A DNA stretch of 64,000 nucleotides from Armillaria gallica (Eukaryota; Basidiomycota; Agaricomycetes; Agaricales; Physalacriaceae). Position numbers and translations under genes: made by a program. Within the stretch, counting starts at the first letter, position 1. Every line of letters starts with the position of its first letter. The notes under the pieces are model-generated. The model was given only the letters and a program-made list of their open reading frames with translations. It had not been told where the DNA came from and ran no database searches. The DNA lies in assembly GCA_037576215.1 (NCBI GenBank), contig JBANDB010000007.1:1333001-1397000 (forward strand), written 5' to 3'. Shown piece after piece: positions 22,350 to 33,463 of this stretch.

Positions 22350-23628
22350 ATGAAGCTAAGCGCTAACAACAAAATGTAGGAACTGAACGACGATGTGCTC
22401 AATTTAATATTTGACGAAGTATGCAGAGAGGAGGCTTTGATGGTGGAGGTGCTAGGTAATGTCTCCGGGGGGTTCTCTGAGCTTATACAGAGAATAGCAG
22501 ACCAAACGGTAGTCATTGATGACCAGGACGCATACGATCGTGGAGATGATATCACTCCAGAGGAGGCATTGAGCCTGTTCGGAAAGGGTGACGAAGAGAC
22601 GGAGAGGAAGCGCCTGAGGGCATGGACCCTGAGATGGAGCGCGTACAGGGTTCGAGTGGATGTGCTCGCCCAAGTCTTGGCCACTCTGGAGAGAGTTACG
22701 GCGCTGACATTTGTAGGGGCGAAGCTTGACGAATGCATGGATGGTATACCCTGTTACACTACCATCTGTGAAGTCACATTCGAGCAATGTACCCTTGGTT
22801 TCCCAGGTCTGACTAGCCTCATGCAAGCCCTACCCAATCTCGAAGGACTTAAGGTCGCTGGATGAGGAACAACCATTGTCCCAATGACTGCAGACCTTGC
22901 TCAGATGGAGCCGTCCTTGACTCTCTCATCGTCCCTAGTGATGCTGGATGTGGACTGTAGTCACATGCAGGACCGTGCAGACTTTGACCACATTTGGGGT
23001 GGCTGGATGGGCAATGATGGGAATCGTCTCCTGTATTGGTTGTGGAATGCGGCCAATTTAAGCAGGTTGAGAATAGTGATGACGGGGGAAGTTGGTTGGT
23101 ATCCAGGTGATGATATTATCCAAGCCAACAGAAATTCGCTTCTCAGCCTCACACTGGCACTAGGTGCATCCTTCCATCCCATGTGTAACGACATGTCACT
23201 GATTGTTTGTAGAGCATCCATTCCAAGCATGGGATATCTACCTAGAACTAGCAGCGCCAGAGCTGTTGTATTTGATGGTGTCAGTATGCAGTGCACCCAT
23301 GGATTTCTACCACATTGAGGTGTTCTTTAACAAACTTGAGGCACTGAAGCTAAATATGCTGGCATTCCATATCCATGTTCTCCCCATCAGTGATGACTAT
23401 TCTCTCGGCAAAACACTTCTGCACCTAGAAGATCTAGCTACCTGTATCATCAGGTACTACAACCGTCTTCTGAAAGTCACCATCCACTGGCATTCATATC
23501 GTGATACAGTCACGGTCAAACTGTATTCTGCTGCATTTTCAGCTTCGTTCAAGACAAAGGCTTCTGCGAGTCACTGCAAGATGAAGCTGTTGATGGAGAA
23601 GACCAATTACAGTCATGAGATGTTTTAG
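22350..23628 (+). pseudogene. F-box-like gene, left copy
   Basis: The frame from ATG 22350 has an F-box-like start (LNDDVLNLIFDEVCREE) and continues with LRR-like text (LERVTALTFVGAKLDE, LMQALPNLEGLKVAG, LVMLDVDCSH). A 49-nt intron at 23164-23212 (GTGCAT...TTTGTAG) joins LTLALG-type residues to HPFQAWDIYLELAAPELLYL, and the product ends MEKTNYSHEMF. In known families F-box proteins recruit substrates to SCF ubiquitin ligases. It is broken by TAG at codon 10 (the sister has CAG) and by TGA after LKVAG (the sister has CAA). The sister at 44416-45701 lacks these stops but carries another. Confidence 0.75.
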
Positions 23629-23945
23629 GCCTGTATTAGAGAGGCTGCTATTGTATGCTTGTATCGCTACTATGTTTCAAAGAATGGGGTACATGCTCCT
23701 TGGCAGAACTATTCAAGTATAAGGATGTTGAAGAATAGTATTATAAACGGAACACATAAGTACCGTAGTAGTGAAGTGGATGCGGTTTCAACAGCACCGC
23801 CTTGAACCATGCTGACAGCGATCTGGCGGGAGTTAATCCAGGCAATGCAACAGATTATCAGTGACTCACTGTAGTCCGTGGCTATACCAGTAAAATTCTG
23901 AGTGGTGTGTCGGCTAGAATGAATGGAGGTGCTAACAGCCAAGAA

Positions 23946-23998
23946 GTCTAGACAGTACTGCCGACAATGTCAAGGCAGGAACAGTCGACATTACTGTC
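23946..23998. repeat. GACAATGTC...GACATTACTGTC motif, left U arm
   Basis: GACAATGTC at 23963-23971 and GACATTACTGTC at 23987-23998, preceded by GACAGTACTGCC. The outer bases GACAGTA and TACTGTC are inverted complements, so the stretch could fold as a hairpin. It shares only this motif with the 2.4-kb units. Confidence 0.55.
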
Positions 23999-24418
23999 GT
24001 ACCCGAAAAGAGGTCCGACACTCGGCACAGATTAAGTAGAGGTTGTCTCTGAATCTGAAGCTGGTTAAAGATTCTAGTGAGGAAAAAGTATACAAGAGAT
24101 ATGTGACCCGTAATACCTGTCAGATACGAGATTGGATGGAAGGTTTGGGCATCAGAAAAGAAAATGGCATTTGGACGGCATGAAAGAGGAAATAGGGTCT
24201 GTGGGAACATTCCGTGCCGAGTTTGCGCTGCTAGATTTTTTCCAGAACCCAGTATGACAATACTTTAATGTTGCAACATATTATTTTTTTTTGGAAAGAA
24301 ACTTTGGTCCGACAGAATTCAACAACACAAGGCCACAAGGTCTTTTAGTTCAATCAACTTCCCCAACATAGTTTAGGCTACTCAATTCAAGAAAAATCCA
24401 GAAGTATTGATCTACATA

Positions 24419-25382
24419 TCATTTGAAAAACAGACTCCAACTGTTTTCTCCAATGAACCCTTGGCCTTGAGCCTCCTCTTCATACCATCTCCGTTCTTTG
24501 TCATTCACATGTGGAAGCCTTTTGACGACATTCTCGACCACAGCCACACGTATAGGTCTCTGGGTAACTACTGACTCACAAGTAATGCACACAAGCTGCA
24601 AGCTGCACATTCTCACCAGTATTCTGTAACTTCTTGAACTTCTTGAACGTGCAAGACATGCAGACGACGTGTCCACAAGGAATGAGACTCCCGATAAACC
24701 TGTCAGCCAGTAGTATTGTTGAGGGCAAAAGAAAGAGCTGCCTACCAGACTGCATGCCAGAGCTTGCAGAAGCAGCACAGGCACGTCACTTCTGCCTCCA
24801 CTAATCTCCATTCCTAAGAAGGGTTCATATCGTTTGAGAGACAAAATCTCCAAATGTTAAATCAGTACCAGCTTGAGCGCTGCCCACAGACACGCGATGT
24901 GCTCTTGCATGTCATCCATATGTATCGCCGCCACATGGCACGCTTCTTCGAACCTTCGACGATGGTTCAGGAGCTTAGGAATCAGGCATCACTTGTGAGT
25001 TTCCAAGCACCGGAAAACGTGAATCACACATACATGTCCAACATAGCTTCGGCTTGCGAGCAGTTCATCTGTGAAAAAGGTAGCACACATCCGGAAATGT
25101 TGACAGTCAACAAGGGCTGACACAGCAGTCTAACGGCGCTTCATAAATGCAAGCAGAAGAAGAGATGGAAATGCATCACTGACACCATCGCAAACGTTGA
25201 TAGAGCCCTGGACTTCATTCTTAAAGAGGTCAAGATCCGTCTCCAAACCATCTATTTTGTAGCCCCAGAGCTTCGCAGCTATGTTCGACCATAACTGACG
25301 AACGTTGGTCAAATATAAGTACAACGGAAAGTCAAGAAGGATGTCAGATCTTGCCTGGTCAATAGTTTCAGTGGAGGACATA
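24419..25382 (-). pseudogene. RING-finger gene, left arm copy
   Basis: Compared with the intact paralogue at 28265-29222 the same exon plan is visible: MSSTETIDQ, LWSNIAAKLWGYK..., HRRRFEEACHVAAIHMDD, EWRLVEAEVTC and then LIPCGHVVCMSC. The first intron would use a GC donor (GCAAGA...GTCAG) where the paralogue has GT. In the RING third cysteine region a 7-bp insertion (GCAGCTT-like repeat) shifts the frame before the final CxxC, which survives as CITCESVVTQ. The C-terminus ends in NSWSLFFK. RING domains bind two zinc ions and recruit E2 enzymes; this copy cannot make a complete one. Confidence 0.75.
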
Positions 25383-26079
25383 TCGGATGAGGGGGGAAGG
25401 GAAGCTAGGTGTGAATCAAAAAGTGGAATGGCATTTATGTTCAGGCGAACAAATGGATGGGTCAGCAGTTTCAGGATTAGGATGTCATTCCTTCGTGCCC
25501 GTGGTCTTCTCATCAACATAGATGAGTCGATATGTTATTGATTTATCATATTGTACCTTGTAGGAAATACAAGGTATCTAGACTTACGCTGACAGTAGTG
25601 CGCGGTCTTTACACGACTTCAATGACGATCCGGATGAGTATTTCGAGGAGCTACTCCGTCTCCTTGATCTGGCGATAGCTCGCCTTAGGGAATGAGGTAT
25701 GTCCTCACATTCCGCATCAGGGGACAGGTGCGATGGTTCCCGTCTCCTCTGTGTAAGATCTGCTGCCAAGGTTGCTGTTTATTGGAATTAGAAGGGTATA
25801 CAGGAGCCTGTCGAAGCCATCTCCCAAGTAATAACTGACTATATGGAGACTCAGCACATTCGTATGGCAGCTAAGAATTGGCCAATCATACCAAGTCAAC
25901 GTTGAGGCAAGGTGCCCATCTTGTTCAAAACTTCAGTCCTCTACAGCCGCCTTTCTCATGCACAACGCTGAGGCCGTGGCGATATGTTCACTGGAAACAT
26001 GCCCAGTAAACCACAACCTGACAAGGGGATATGGTTTGTTGACCCTGAATGTGGAGAAGTGTTGGTCAGATACTAAAAG

Positions 26080-26358
26080 GTGATTTGCAATGACAGAAAA
26101 CCCTTACCGAACAGACGCACACCGTTTGCATGTTTGCATGTTCACGAGAAGTTTGGAAGGGTGTATACCTTCGGTGGTGAAGGCTGCACATGTTCTGATC
26201 CTGATGATATAGACTTTATTGGTCATGTGTTGATGGCACAAAGAATACTACAGGGCTGCAAAGAGAATATGCATGAGCCCAGATGCATTACATTCACAAT
26301 CATACCTGGAACGGTCAGTCCATACCAAGAACGGCAAAAAAAGAATCAAGGAGATTAG
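26080..26358 (+). CDS. Alpha frame, copy B (unidentified)
   Basis: The longest version of the alpha frame, 92 codons, because this copy has two rather than three GTTTGCAT-like octamers and so stays open further upstream (HVHEKFGRVYTFGGEG). The C-terminal part matches the other three copies. Upstream, the GKGIWF-type stretch has CAA where copy A has TGA. Protein status unproven. Confidence 0.35.
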   Translation: MICNDRKPLPNRRTPFACLHVHEKFGRVYTFGGEGCTCSDPDDIDFIGHVLMAQRILQGCKENMHEPRCITFTIIPGTVSPYQERQKKNQGD

Positions 26359-27254
26359 ATCCAGAGAGCACAGGGTCAGACATGTTTATGTAGTCCGATG
26401 AGTGCGCGTCTCTGCTGACAATGTCTAAGCAGGTCTAAGCTAGACATTACTGTCGAGCCAAAGCAGAAGGATTGCAGCAGAAGGAGGGAGAGAGATTGAC
26501 AGGAGGCTGTGCCTGTCAGTGGTCGGTTACTGACAAAAATCCTGTTTGGGACTTTGATCCACATGGCTCGTTACAATCATCTCCACTACCACCACCACCA
26601 CCACCACCATGACCTTGGTTTTCCATTTCTTTCTTCCCAACAGTAATGTGTGAGAATGGCGCGCCTTGAAATCATTTTGGCGTAAGAAGCTTTCTCCTGT
26701 GAAGATACCTGTGCGGCATGTTCCTCCATCATCAATGTATTGGTTGTCTGACGCTCTTTCAGTCAGATGGCTTGGCCCAGTCTTTCACGCCTAATGCGAT
26801 CTTACGCGAATGTCCTCTCGTACTCGTCTGTCTTTGTTTCGCTCTGGGATGCCTAGGCTAATTCTGCAGTTCAAGATATCATTTGTTTAGAACAATGCTC
26901 GAGACAAACAGATGACAAATGTAAGTATGTATTGTTTTGGCTATAGCCAAGTAGTACAATACTGATAATGACTTTGTAGTTCATCTAGCATCGTGTTCAC
27001 AATGAAACCTGTTAGCAACAGCATGATATCTTCATTCTGTTTGAGTACCAATTGCAGGATTTCGCCATCCTCCTCGTCGCTTAAGTATCCTATCGTTTCC
27101 TCTCTCCCTCCCTCCTTCGTGAAAAATAGAGACCTTCCTACCCTTTTAATCCCCCAGATGCACAGGCAATAGGCAAATCTTCAAGCCTCTGCTCTTTTAA
27201 GCCCCCAAATACCATTTGAGGTTCAATTGCCCACCCAGAATTTGGTCTGGGTCC

Positions 27255-27261
27255 TATAAAA
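27255..27261 (+). promoter_or_regulatory. TATA box of beta gene, copy B
   Basis: TATAAAA placed 118 bases upstream of the ATG, exactly as in copy A; the leader intron is also present. Confidence 0.6.
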
Positions 27262-27372
27262 TCCCAACGCTTCGGCCTGATCAACCTCTCAACCTCTTTG
27301 GTTATTTTCTACTCAAAGTGAGTGTCCTCTCCCACGACGGACAGATGCTAATCATTTTGTTATAAGTTCTCG

Positions 27373-27877
27373 ATGGCCAAGATTTACATTACCGTTCACG
27401 AGAGCGAGCTCATCGTTTGGACCGCTGACATCCTTGCCAACATTCTCGTGCATCTTACTGCTCTCAGTTACCAGCTGCATTGAGCGCTGGATGGTTGCAA
27501 TGGGCATCTCTCCGTCCGGTGAGCTCGTGAGCACCTCCTTGTCACCGTCTCACCCGGTCCTAGCTATCTCCAAGCCACCGATGAACATCCGCACAAAACT
27601 CTCAAGCTATATGACGCGGACTGTGTATTGCTCGGGTCCATTCACTTTGGCCAAACTCAAAGTCCTGACTCTTGGATCCCTCGTGAGCCCATCGATATCG
27701 CTCTCGATCGATGCCGGACTGTGTTGGGAAGGATTCTGTCGCCTAGGATATTCTACAATCACAGCGACCACGTCTATTTTGGGGACGAGTTGTAAGTGGT
27801 TTCCTCGTGCCTTGTCCTGAACTTCAAGTTAATGAATTTATCTACTCCATAGGGAACTGTTCAGGGAGACTGCATGA
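27373..27877 (+). pseudogene. Beta gene copy B, nonsense at codon 37
   Basis: All exon and intron boundaries of copy A are kept. The codon CGA (Arg37 in copy A) is TGA at 27481-27483. The rest of the frame stays open to the stop at 27875-27877. Copy C carries the same TGA, so the lesion predates the split of B and C or was spread by gene conversion. Confidence 0.8.
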
Positions 27878-28264
27878 ATATGCACGTGTAATGTATTTGA
27901 ACGAGTGAAGCACTGTGCTGCGGGTTTAGGGGATGACACATTGTCGGCCTAAACTACATACTCCACTTTTGTGTAAACTAGTTTACTATCAATAAATCCC
28001 ACAGCAGGGTCAGAGTAAAGGCTACTCCACTTTTCCTTTGCCATTCATCAACCCAACACCTTTTTGAAGCATGTCTGTGACATTCTGTTTTCAAACTGTA
28101 CATTTCACGCTTTTGCATCCTTCAACTTCACAGTCAGTCTTTATTTCCAAACCTCAAATGTTGAAAGCTCAATGGTGCATCATACGAAATCTTGACGTCA
28201 TTGTTTTGTCCTAACCAACTTGTATCCATGCTGTCTTTTTAGTCTGTGTGGACCATTACTCCTC

Positions 28265-29222
28265 TCAGCTAAATATCTCGTTCCAACTTTCTTCACCTAG
28301 GTATCCACACCATTTACCAGCTTCTTCACAGCATACTCGTTCGTCATCATCCTTCTGGGGTAGCTCCTTGACAATGTTTTTGACCATACGAGCTCGCAAG
28401 GGCCAGCAGGAGACCATAGCTCCACAGGTCATGCACATGAAGTGTGGGTTTTCATCAATGTCCTTGATCTTCTTGAATGATTCATATGTACACGACGTGC
28501 AGACTGCATGACCACATGGGACCAAACTAGACAGATGCATCTGTTATCAGGTAAGCCAATGTCAATGGGAAGAAAAAGACTCTTACATGATTGCTCGCCA
28601 TAATTTCCAGAAGCAGAGAGGACAGGTTACCTCGTTCTGCACAGATTTCCATTCCTGAAGAAATAAAATTCAGTCATCTACGATGCCAATGTCGGGAATT
28701 CCAGATGTGGAAATTCATACCGGCATGAGCGCCACCCACAAGCGATTTGTATGCTCTCGAGTGCGTTGAAGATGGGCTTCTGCCTCCTGATGGGCTTGAT
28801 CCAGCCTGCGACGGTGTTGCAAGAGCTTGCAGATGAGGATTTGTATAAATCGTCAATAACATGCTCACCAATTTGAGAATTTTTTCCCCAATATCCTGAT
28901 CCTCAGTCAGTGTGAGCACTCTTATCATCGCTAGTAGATGTTCCTCACGAGCTGCAGCAAACTGCTGGAAATGAGGGCCAAGTCAGCCATGACCCATAAA
29001 GCATTGTCAGATAAGTGTCACCCACTCTCTGTTGTCAATGCATCCATTTCCTGACCTCCTTCATCAAGGCCCCAAGTTCTGCTGGTACATCAGGCACATT
29101 CACGTCATGACATCTTGCAGTCAGATTCGATGCTAGCTGAGAAGCAACATACATTCGTCGGCCCAGAAGAAGTTGAAGGATGATGTATCACCTACCTGCT
29201 CAATAGTATCAGTCGATGCCAT
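28265..29222 (-). CDS. RING-finger protein, 212 residues, apparently intact
   Basis: Six exons splice without a stop: 29196-29222, 29056-29136, 28869-28964, 28721-28825, 28587-28654 and 28265-28526. The product starts MASTDTIEQ, has a charged helical middle (QHRRRLDQAHQEAEAHLQRT) suited to a coiled coil, then a RING: CPLC, CGHAVCTSC and CMTC in C3HC4 spacing. It ends with an acidic/aromatic tail ESWNEIFS. RING proteins act as E3 ubiquitin ligases by binding an E2; substrate unknown. For the last intron the acceptor GTCTAG, not the earlier CAG, restores the RING frame. It lies in the spacer next to a second RING gene in the same orientation, and is the likely relative of the broken arm copies. 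Confidence 0.85.
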
Positions 29223-29518
29223 ATCAAAAGGATTGATATGCTGCCATAGCATGAACCCTCCTTTTAAGACATCGCCCTGCCTCAATATTACCACTTGCAT
29301 TGACGGCTGAAGGATATCGATATATCTCAGGATAAATGGGGCCCGTCTTCCGGACTCTTCCCAAGATAATCTAACGGGAAAAAATCCATCATCTGTAGAT
29401 CGAATCGGATCAACACCATAGTATCTTCCTTTGCAATGTGCCGTCAAGCCATGTAATACAAATCATGTATATTATTCACTGATTTCCCAGTGAGATATTC
29501 AGCTACCAATCATCTGAG

Positions 29519-30545
29519 CTACTGGAAAAACTGGTCCAAGTCGTGGCTCAACAGCAAATCCGTATCTCCCGATGCACCGGCATCTGTGGTATTTAGCGCC
29601 CTGCAAACCAACTCCATGATAGGGAGTGGCTTGGGTTTCTGGTAGACAGGTCCGTTGCACAGCGGGCAATGTAGATCAGCTTCTCATAAGTGACCTGAAG
29701 TGTGATCTATTTTATAAGGAAGGACCACATCAGACAAACCAACATTGTTCAGGCTGCTGGGTGTAGCAGGGCCATGCTCCTCCAAGAAGTGGGCCCACCC
29801 TTGGTCTGCAAATGTCTTGTATGCACATGAAGCACAACATATACATCCACATTCCGTAACCCTTGGGTGTATTAGCATGTTAGTGAAAGAAGCATTTTGG
29901 AGCAATAAGTCAGCTCACATTATGGCTGACTACATATTTGACAGACAGGCTGGGCACTTTACTGCATCTACCAGTCCCAATAAGCCCTGCAGACACTGTC
30001 AAAATGATGCGTTGTGCCAGGGTCATAGGGAATCTACTTGCTTGAACATTTGGAACAAAAGGGGTGGCAGGGTGATCAATGGCAGCATTGGAAATAGTAG
30101 CCATATAATTTTCTTGGGCTCGGAGATGGACTTGGCATTGTGAGAGTTTGGTCTGCATAATATGATGCGTGTGCATTCCCATTGCTTGTTTGTGCTTCAG
30201 ATCCCAGTGAAGCTGAGTAGCACGCCGTTATTCATTGCAGAGGCCTATTGATTTTGACGTACCTGCTGATTTAATGCTTTGCATTGAATTAATCTAGATT
30301 GAAGCGAGTCAAATTCGAGTTGAATGTTCTGTGAATGAGAAACAAAAATGAGAATGAAGGTGCATGCAGATGGAACAAAGCCATCTCACGTATACTGGTG
30401 CGTCCGCAACCAGGGCCTTTAGTGTATGGAGCCATTCTTGGAAGGCATCATCGACCACATGTTTAGAAGCGGCGGGAGGAGAAGCAGAGTCGTGCTGTTG
30501 AGCGGCCACTACTACTACAGCGTCATAACCAGAGAGCGAAGACAT
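29519..30545 (-). CDS. RING-finger protein, second spacer gene
   Basis: The first two exons (30390-30545 and 30263-30328) are clear: MSSLSGYDAVVVVAAQQ..., then IQLEFDSLQSRLIQCKALNQ. The third starts at 30212 (LHWDLKHKQAMG). Further introns are needed to reach VKCPACLSNM, which splices (GTAGTC...CCCAAG) to VTECGCICCASCAYKTF, and finally to LHCPLCNGPV. That gives C-x2-C...C-x-C-x2-C-x2-C...C-x2-C, a RING in which the usual histidine is cysteine. The product ends at 29519 (DLDQFF). Two donors are non-standard (GTTCAA, GTTTGT), so exon limits in the middle are provisional. Probable ubiquitin ligase; the upstream region 30.5-31.0 kb is copied in the right arm. Confidence 0.7.
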
Positions 30546-31000
30546 TATAGTGTCAATTAGGTTGTCAGAACAGACAGATACAAACTATGAAGTGTTTTAA
30601 ACAGGTGTTGTTCTTTGATGACAAAGCTAGCCCTGTCGATGACCTGGTGACTGATAGATACTAATCCAGATTGATATCCAGCCACGTATGAGTAAATGCT
30701 TGAGAACACGTGTCGAAGTTTGATTACGATGCCATAATCAATGCTATCGCGATATCGATGGCATAATATGTCAGTAGTATGAGGGCAATGGGACCTGATT
30801 TGAAAGCACGGGATAGACTGTGACTGGGATCCGAAGACAAACTCCAACACAAAAACAAAGTCCGATAAGCATATATTCCGTCATAAGGGAGCCACAGTGA
30901 AAAGAAGGAGGACGAAGAAGGGTGCTCTGAGCGGTCGAACAGTTTGATCAACTTGCTGAAATGCCGAACTTTGATCAGATTTGCTACTCAAGTGGATCTC
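30546..31000. repeat. Promoter-side block Z, left copy
   Basis: This matches about 51890-52270 in inverted orientation. It is the upstream region of the second RING gene, and the right-hand copy has lost the RING gene itself. No conserved frame is seen. Confidence 0.65.
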
Positions 31001-32222
31001 GATCAGGATCGATTTTCACCCTGAGTAGTAGTGTAGTACACCATGACACGTGCATACAGTACCGGATGAATTTCATGAAAGTGTACCAAGAAACGTCTGC
31101 ATCACATTGATTGGACATCACGAGAGCATAAAATGTGTACGCACATCATTGACGATGTGCCACTCGAGTCTGAGCCGTCCCTTATTTTCTGCCTGTCTGA
31201 CCCTTCACAGGTATCTCATCCTTCCGCAGTGTAACCTGATGAAACAGCATGATACAACACGGTACCTTCAGATATGCAGGATGCACAAGTAAACGCAATT
31301 GCACTACACAACCCGTCTGACTCACTATTGCCTCACTAGTACCCACTAAACAATCAATTGCACCTAGGACTTTTGTCAAAATGATGCGAACACCCCAGGG
31401 TGTATACAGAAGGAAGATCTCTGCCAAAGGAGTGTCTGAAGAGGTTGGTATCCCTTTATGACGTGGCTACTTCGATTTTGAACACGTAATTTCCATCAAT
31501 TTCACTAGCCCTAATATTTGCCAATAAGTAACTGTGTACATGTATTAGTCAGAGTGTCATAAAGTAGAGAGATGAGATTTCTGTTTAACAAAGTAAGTGC
31601 ATCAGCTCTTGGGAAATATGTATCTACAGTACATATCGTTCCCGAAGGCTGAAAGGAACTCAACCGACGCTTGCTGCTTCCATGACTTCGGACCCGAGTC
31701 AGAAAGCCGGGTTGAATTTCAAAAGTTCACGTAATGTCAAAACTCAACTTTTCTATCTTTAGCTGAGCTGCATCAGTGAAGACGGCCGATGTTTCCAGTT
31801 TTCTACTACTATCCCATTGAACCCGCTAACACGAGACAGTAATGTCCACCTTTAATCTGTTTTGACGATGCCTGCTGTCATCATCTTCACTGTTCAGGTC
31901 GAATGCAACTTTATGCTCTATCGTCTTTACGGTGGACCTCCTGGACACTGAAACGCTGTCTTTGCAAGCAGTGGCCTCCGCTTGGACAGGATCAGGTATT
32001 TTTGTGATGTATACTTAACATAGATTCCATCTGATGAACATAAACAGAAGCGCAGTGTTACATGAGACAGTATTTGTAACGGCAATTGTATGGAGAACTC
32101 TAGAACTCCATCCTACGTACTTACGTCAACTGTTCCTCTGCTGCTCATCGCTTTTATTGATGTAAATGAGGTTCTGAAATGTTGTAAAGTACCCAATAAC
32201 GAGACACCAAGCTCTCTAAACC
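31001..32222. other. No gene supported
   Basis: An isolated GACAGTAATGTC lies at 31835-31846, the same 12-mer as in the repeat motifs. Otherwise only short frames. It probably includes the promoter of the F-box-like gene starting at 32223. Confidence 0.45.
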
Positions 32223-33463
32223 ATGGAGGTGAGTTCTTGTTTACCACTCTACCGACCTCGGATACCCATGTGTGTTCTTCCAGCTTTTATCGTGGGAGAT
32301 CCTTGACAAAATAATTGAAGACTGTGCTGATGACGGCCTCTTCACTCTTACAGCGCTGAGAGCGACGAGCAGGTGTTTCGAACAACGCTCCACAGCTATC
32401 CTATTCTGAGGCATAGTTATCAATGGGCATGCCAAGAGTGCAAGTCGCCATACACCTTCCAAGTCTCTTTGTTTTTTCGTCGCCAACCACCATCTTTGTC
32501 ACATTACAGAGCACCTTATCTTTTGCGGAGGAGAATTCGTTGTTGACAAAGTGGACACCATTCTCCGTCTCCTTCCCAGCGTCACTGTACTTACCCTTGA
32601 ATTTGGCTCCCTCACCCCCTTTCCCATCATCGCATGCGTATGGCCCCAGATTCAGACTGTCGATATCCTTTCCTGCTCTGTGAGCAACGAAGGGTTGCGC
32701 AAGCTGCTGCAGACCATCGTGGGGCTCTGTGAGATCAACATCATCACATCTTTGTTCTGGGGTCCACCGGAACCTGTACCATTTCCCTTAACGACATCAC
32801 AATTGTTGTTGAACCTTGGAGGGGCAGGAGAGGCCCTGCAGTTTGTCAAAGTGTGGGCCCGACATGCTCCCTCCCTTCGCAGACTGTTTTGCCTTTGCCA
32901 GACAGATGCCATGATACAGGAGCTTATGCCCTGGATCACAAAGTGCGCTCAGACACTTGAAGACATTGTTATTGCGATGCATGAGTACTTTGGTCTTTTG
33001 TATTAATGATTCCGATGAGGCTGAGGCATTTTTTATTACAGAGAGTCGCGGAGGTCACTGGCTAACACCTATCACATTGACTGAGTGCAAGATGCTCCGT
33101 AAGGTAGAGATTGGGTGTGTCGAACTCAACTTGCATGCACTATGTGCAACCCTCCAATCACTAGAGGGTGTCACACTGGACGTCCTTCGGATTGACATTC
33201 ATTTTGCCTACCATCCAATCACACTTCCTTCCTGGATTGGTCACTCGTTCAAAAGACTTGACGTGCTCTTGAAGTTGCTTCTTGATACCAGGGTGGCATC
33301 ATGCATAGAGCTGGTTTTTCATTTCTACGGCATGCCGGTGCAGGACATCGATCTTTGTATTGACTATGCCGATGGCCATATGTGCTTTTTGCTGAAGATC
33401 CAGAGCCTGGTTGAAATGTCAGTGGCTGTACATGTTGGAAGTATGGGGAGCTCTTATCTCTAA
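32223..33463 (+). pseudogene. F-box-like/LRR gene W, spacer copy
   Basis: ATG-GAG then an intron (GTGAGT...TTCCAG, 32229-32283) leads to LLSWEILDKIIEDCADDGLF, a typical F-box opening, and TLTALRATSRCFEQRSTAILF. The next codon is TGA where the right copy has CGA. The body continues with LRR-like text (TILRLLPSVTVLTLEFGS, VDKVDTILRLL). Near 32990 the frame shifts and continues as TPITLTECKMLRKVEIGC to a stop at 33463. A role in SCF substrate recognition is inferred from the family only. One nonsense codon and one frameshift make it a pseudogene unless the sequence is wrong at both places. Confidence 0.75.

Larger units (their letters stand above)
21455..25400. repeat. Inner left arm U, inverted copy at 42530-46590
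   Basis: A block holding an F-box-like gene, an intergenic stretch with the GACATTACTGTC motif, and a RING gene recurs in reversed order and orientation on the right. Similarity is clear along the whole block but with many substitutions and indels, noticeably more than between the 2.4-kb units next to it. Confidence 0.85.
25602..27997 (+). repeat. 2.4-kb repeat unit, copy B
   Basis: Same orientation and content as copy A. It sits directly next to the 5' end of the RING pseudogene, the mirror image of copy C next to the right RING pseudogene. The CAC run (about 26589-26611) and the GACATTACTGTC motif (26443-26454) are kept. Confidence 0.9.
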
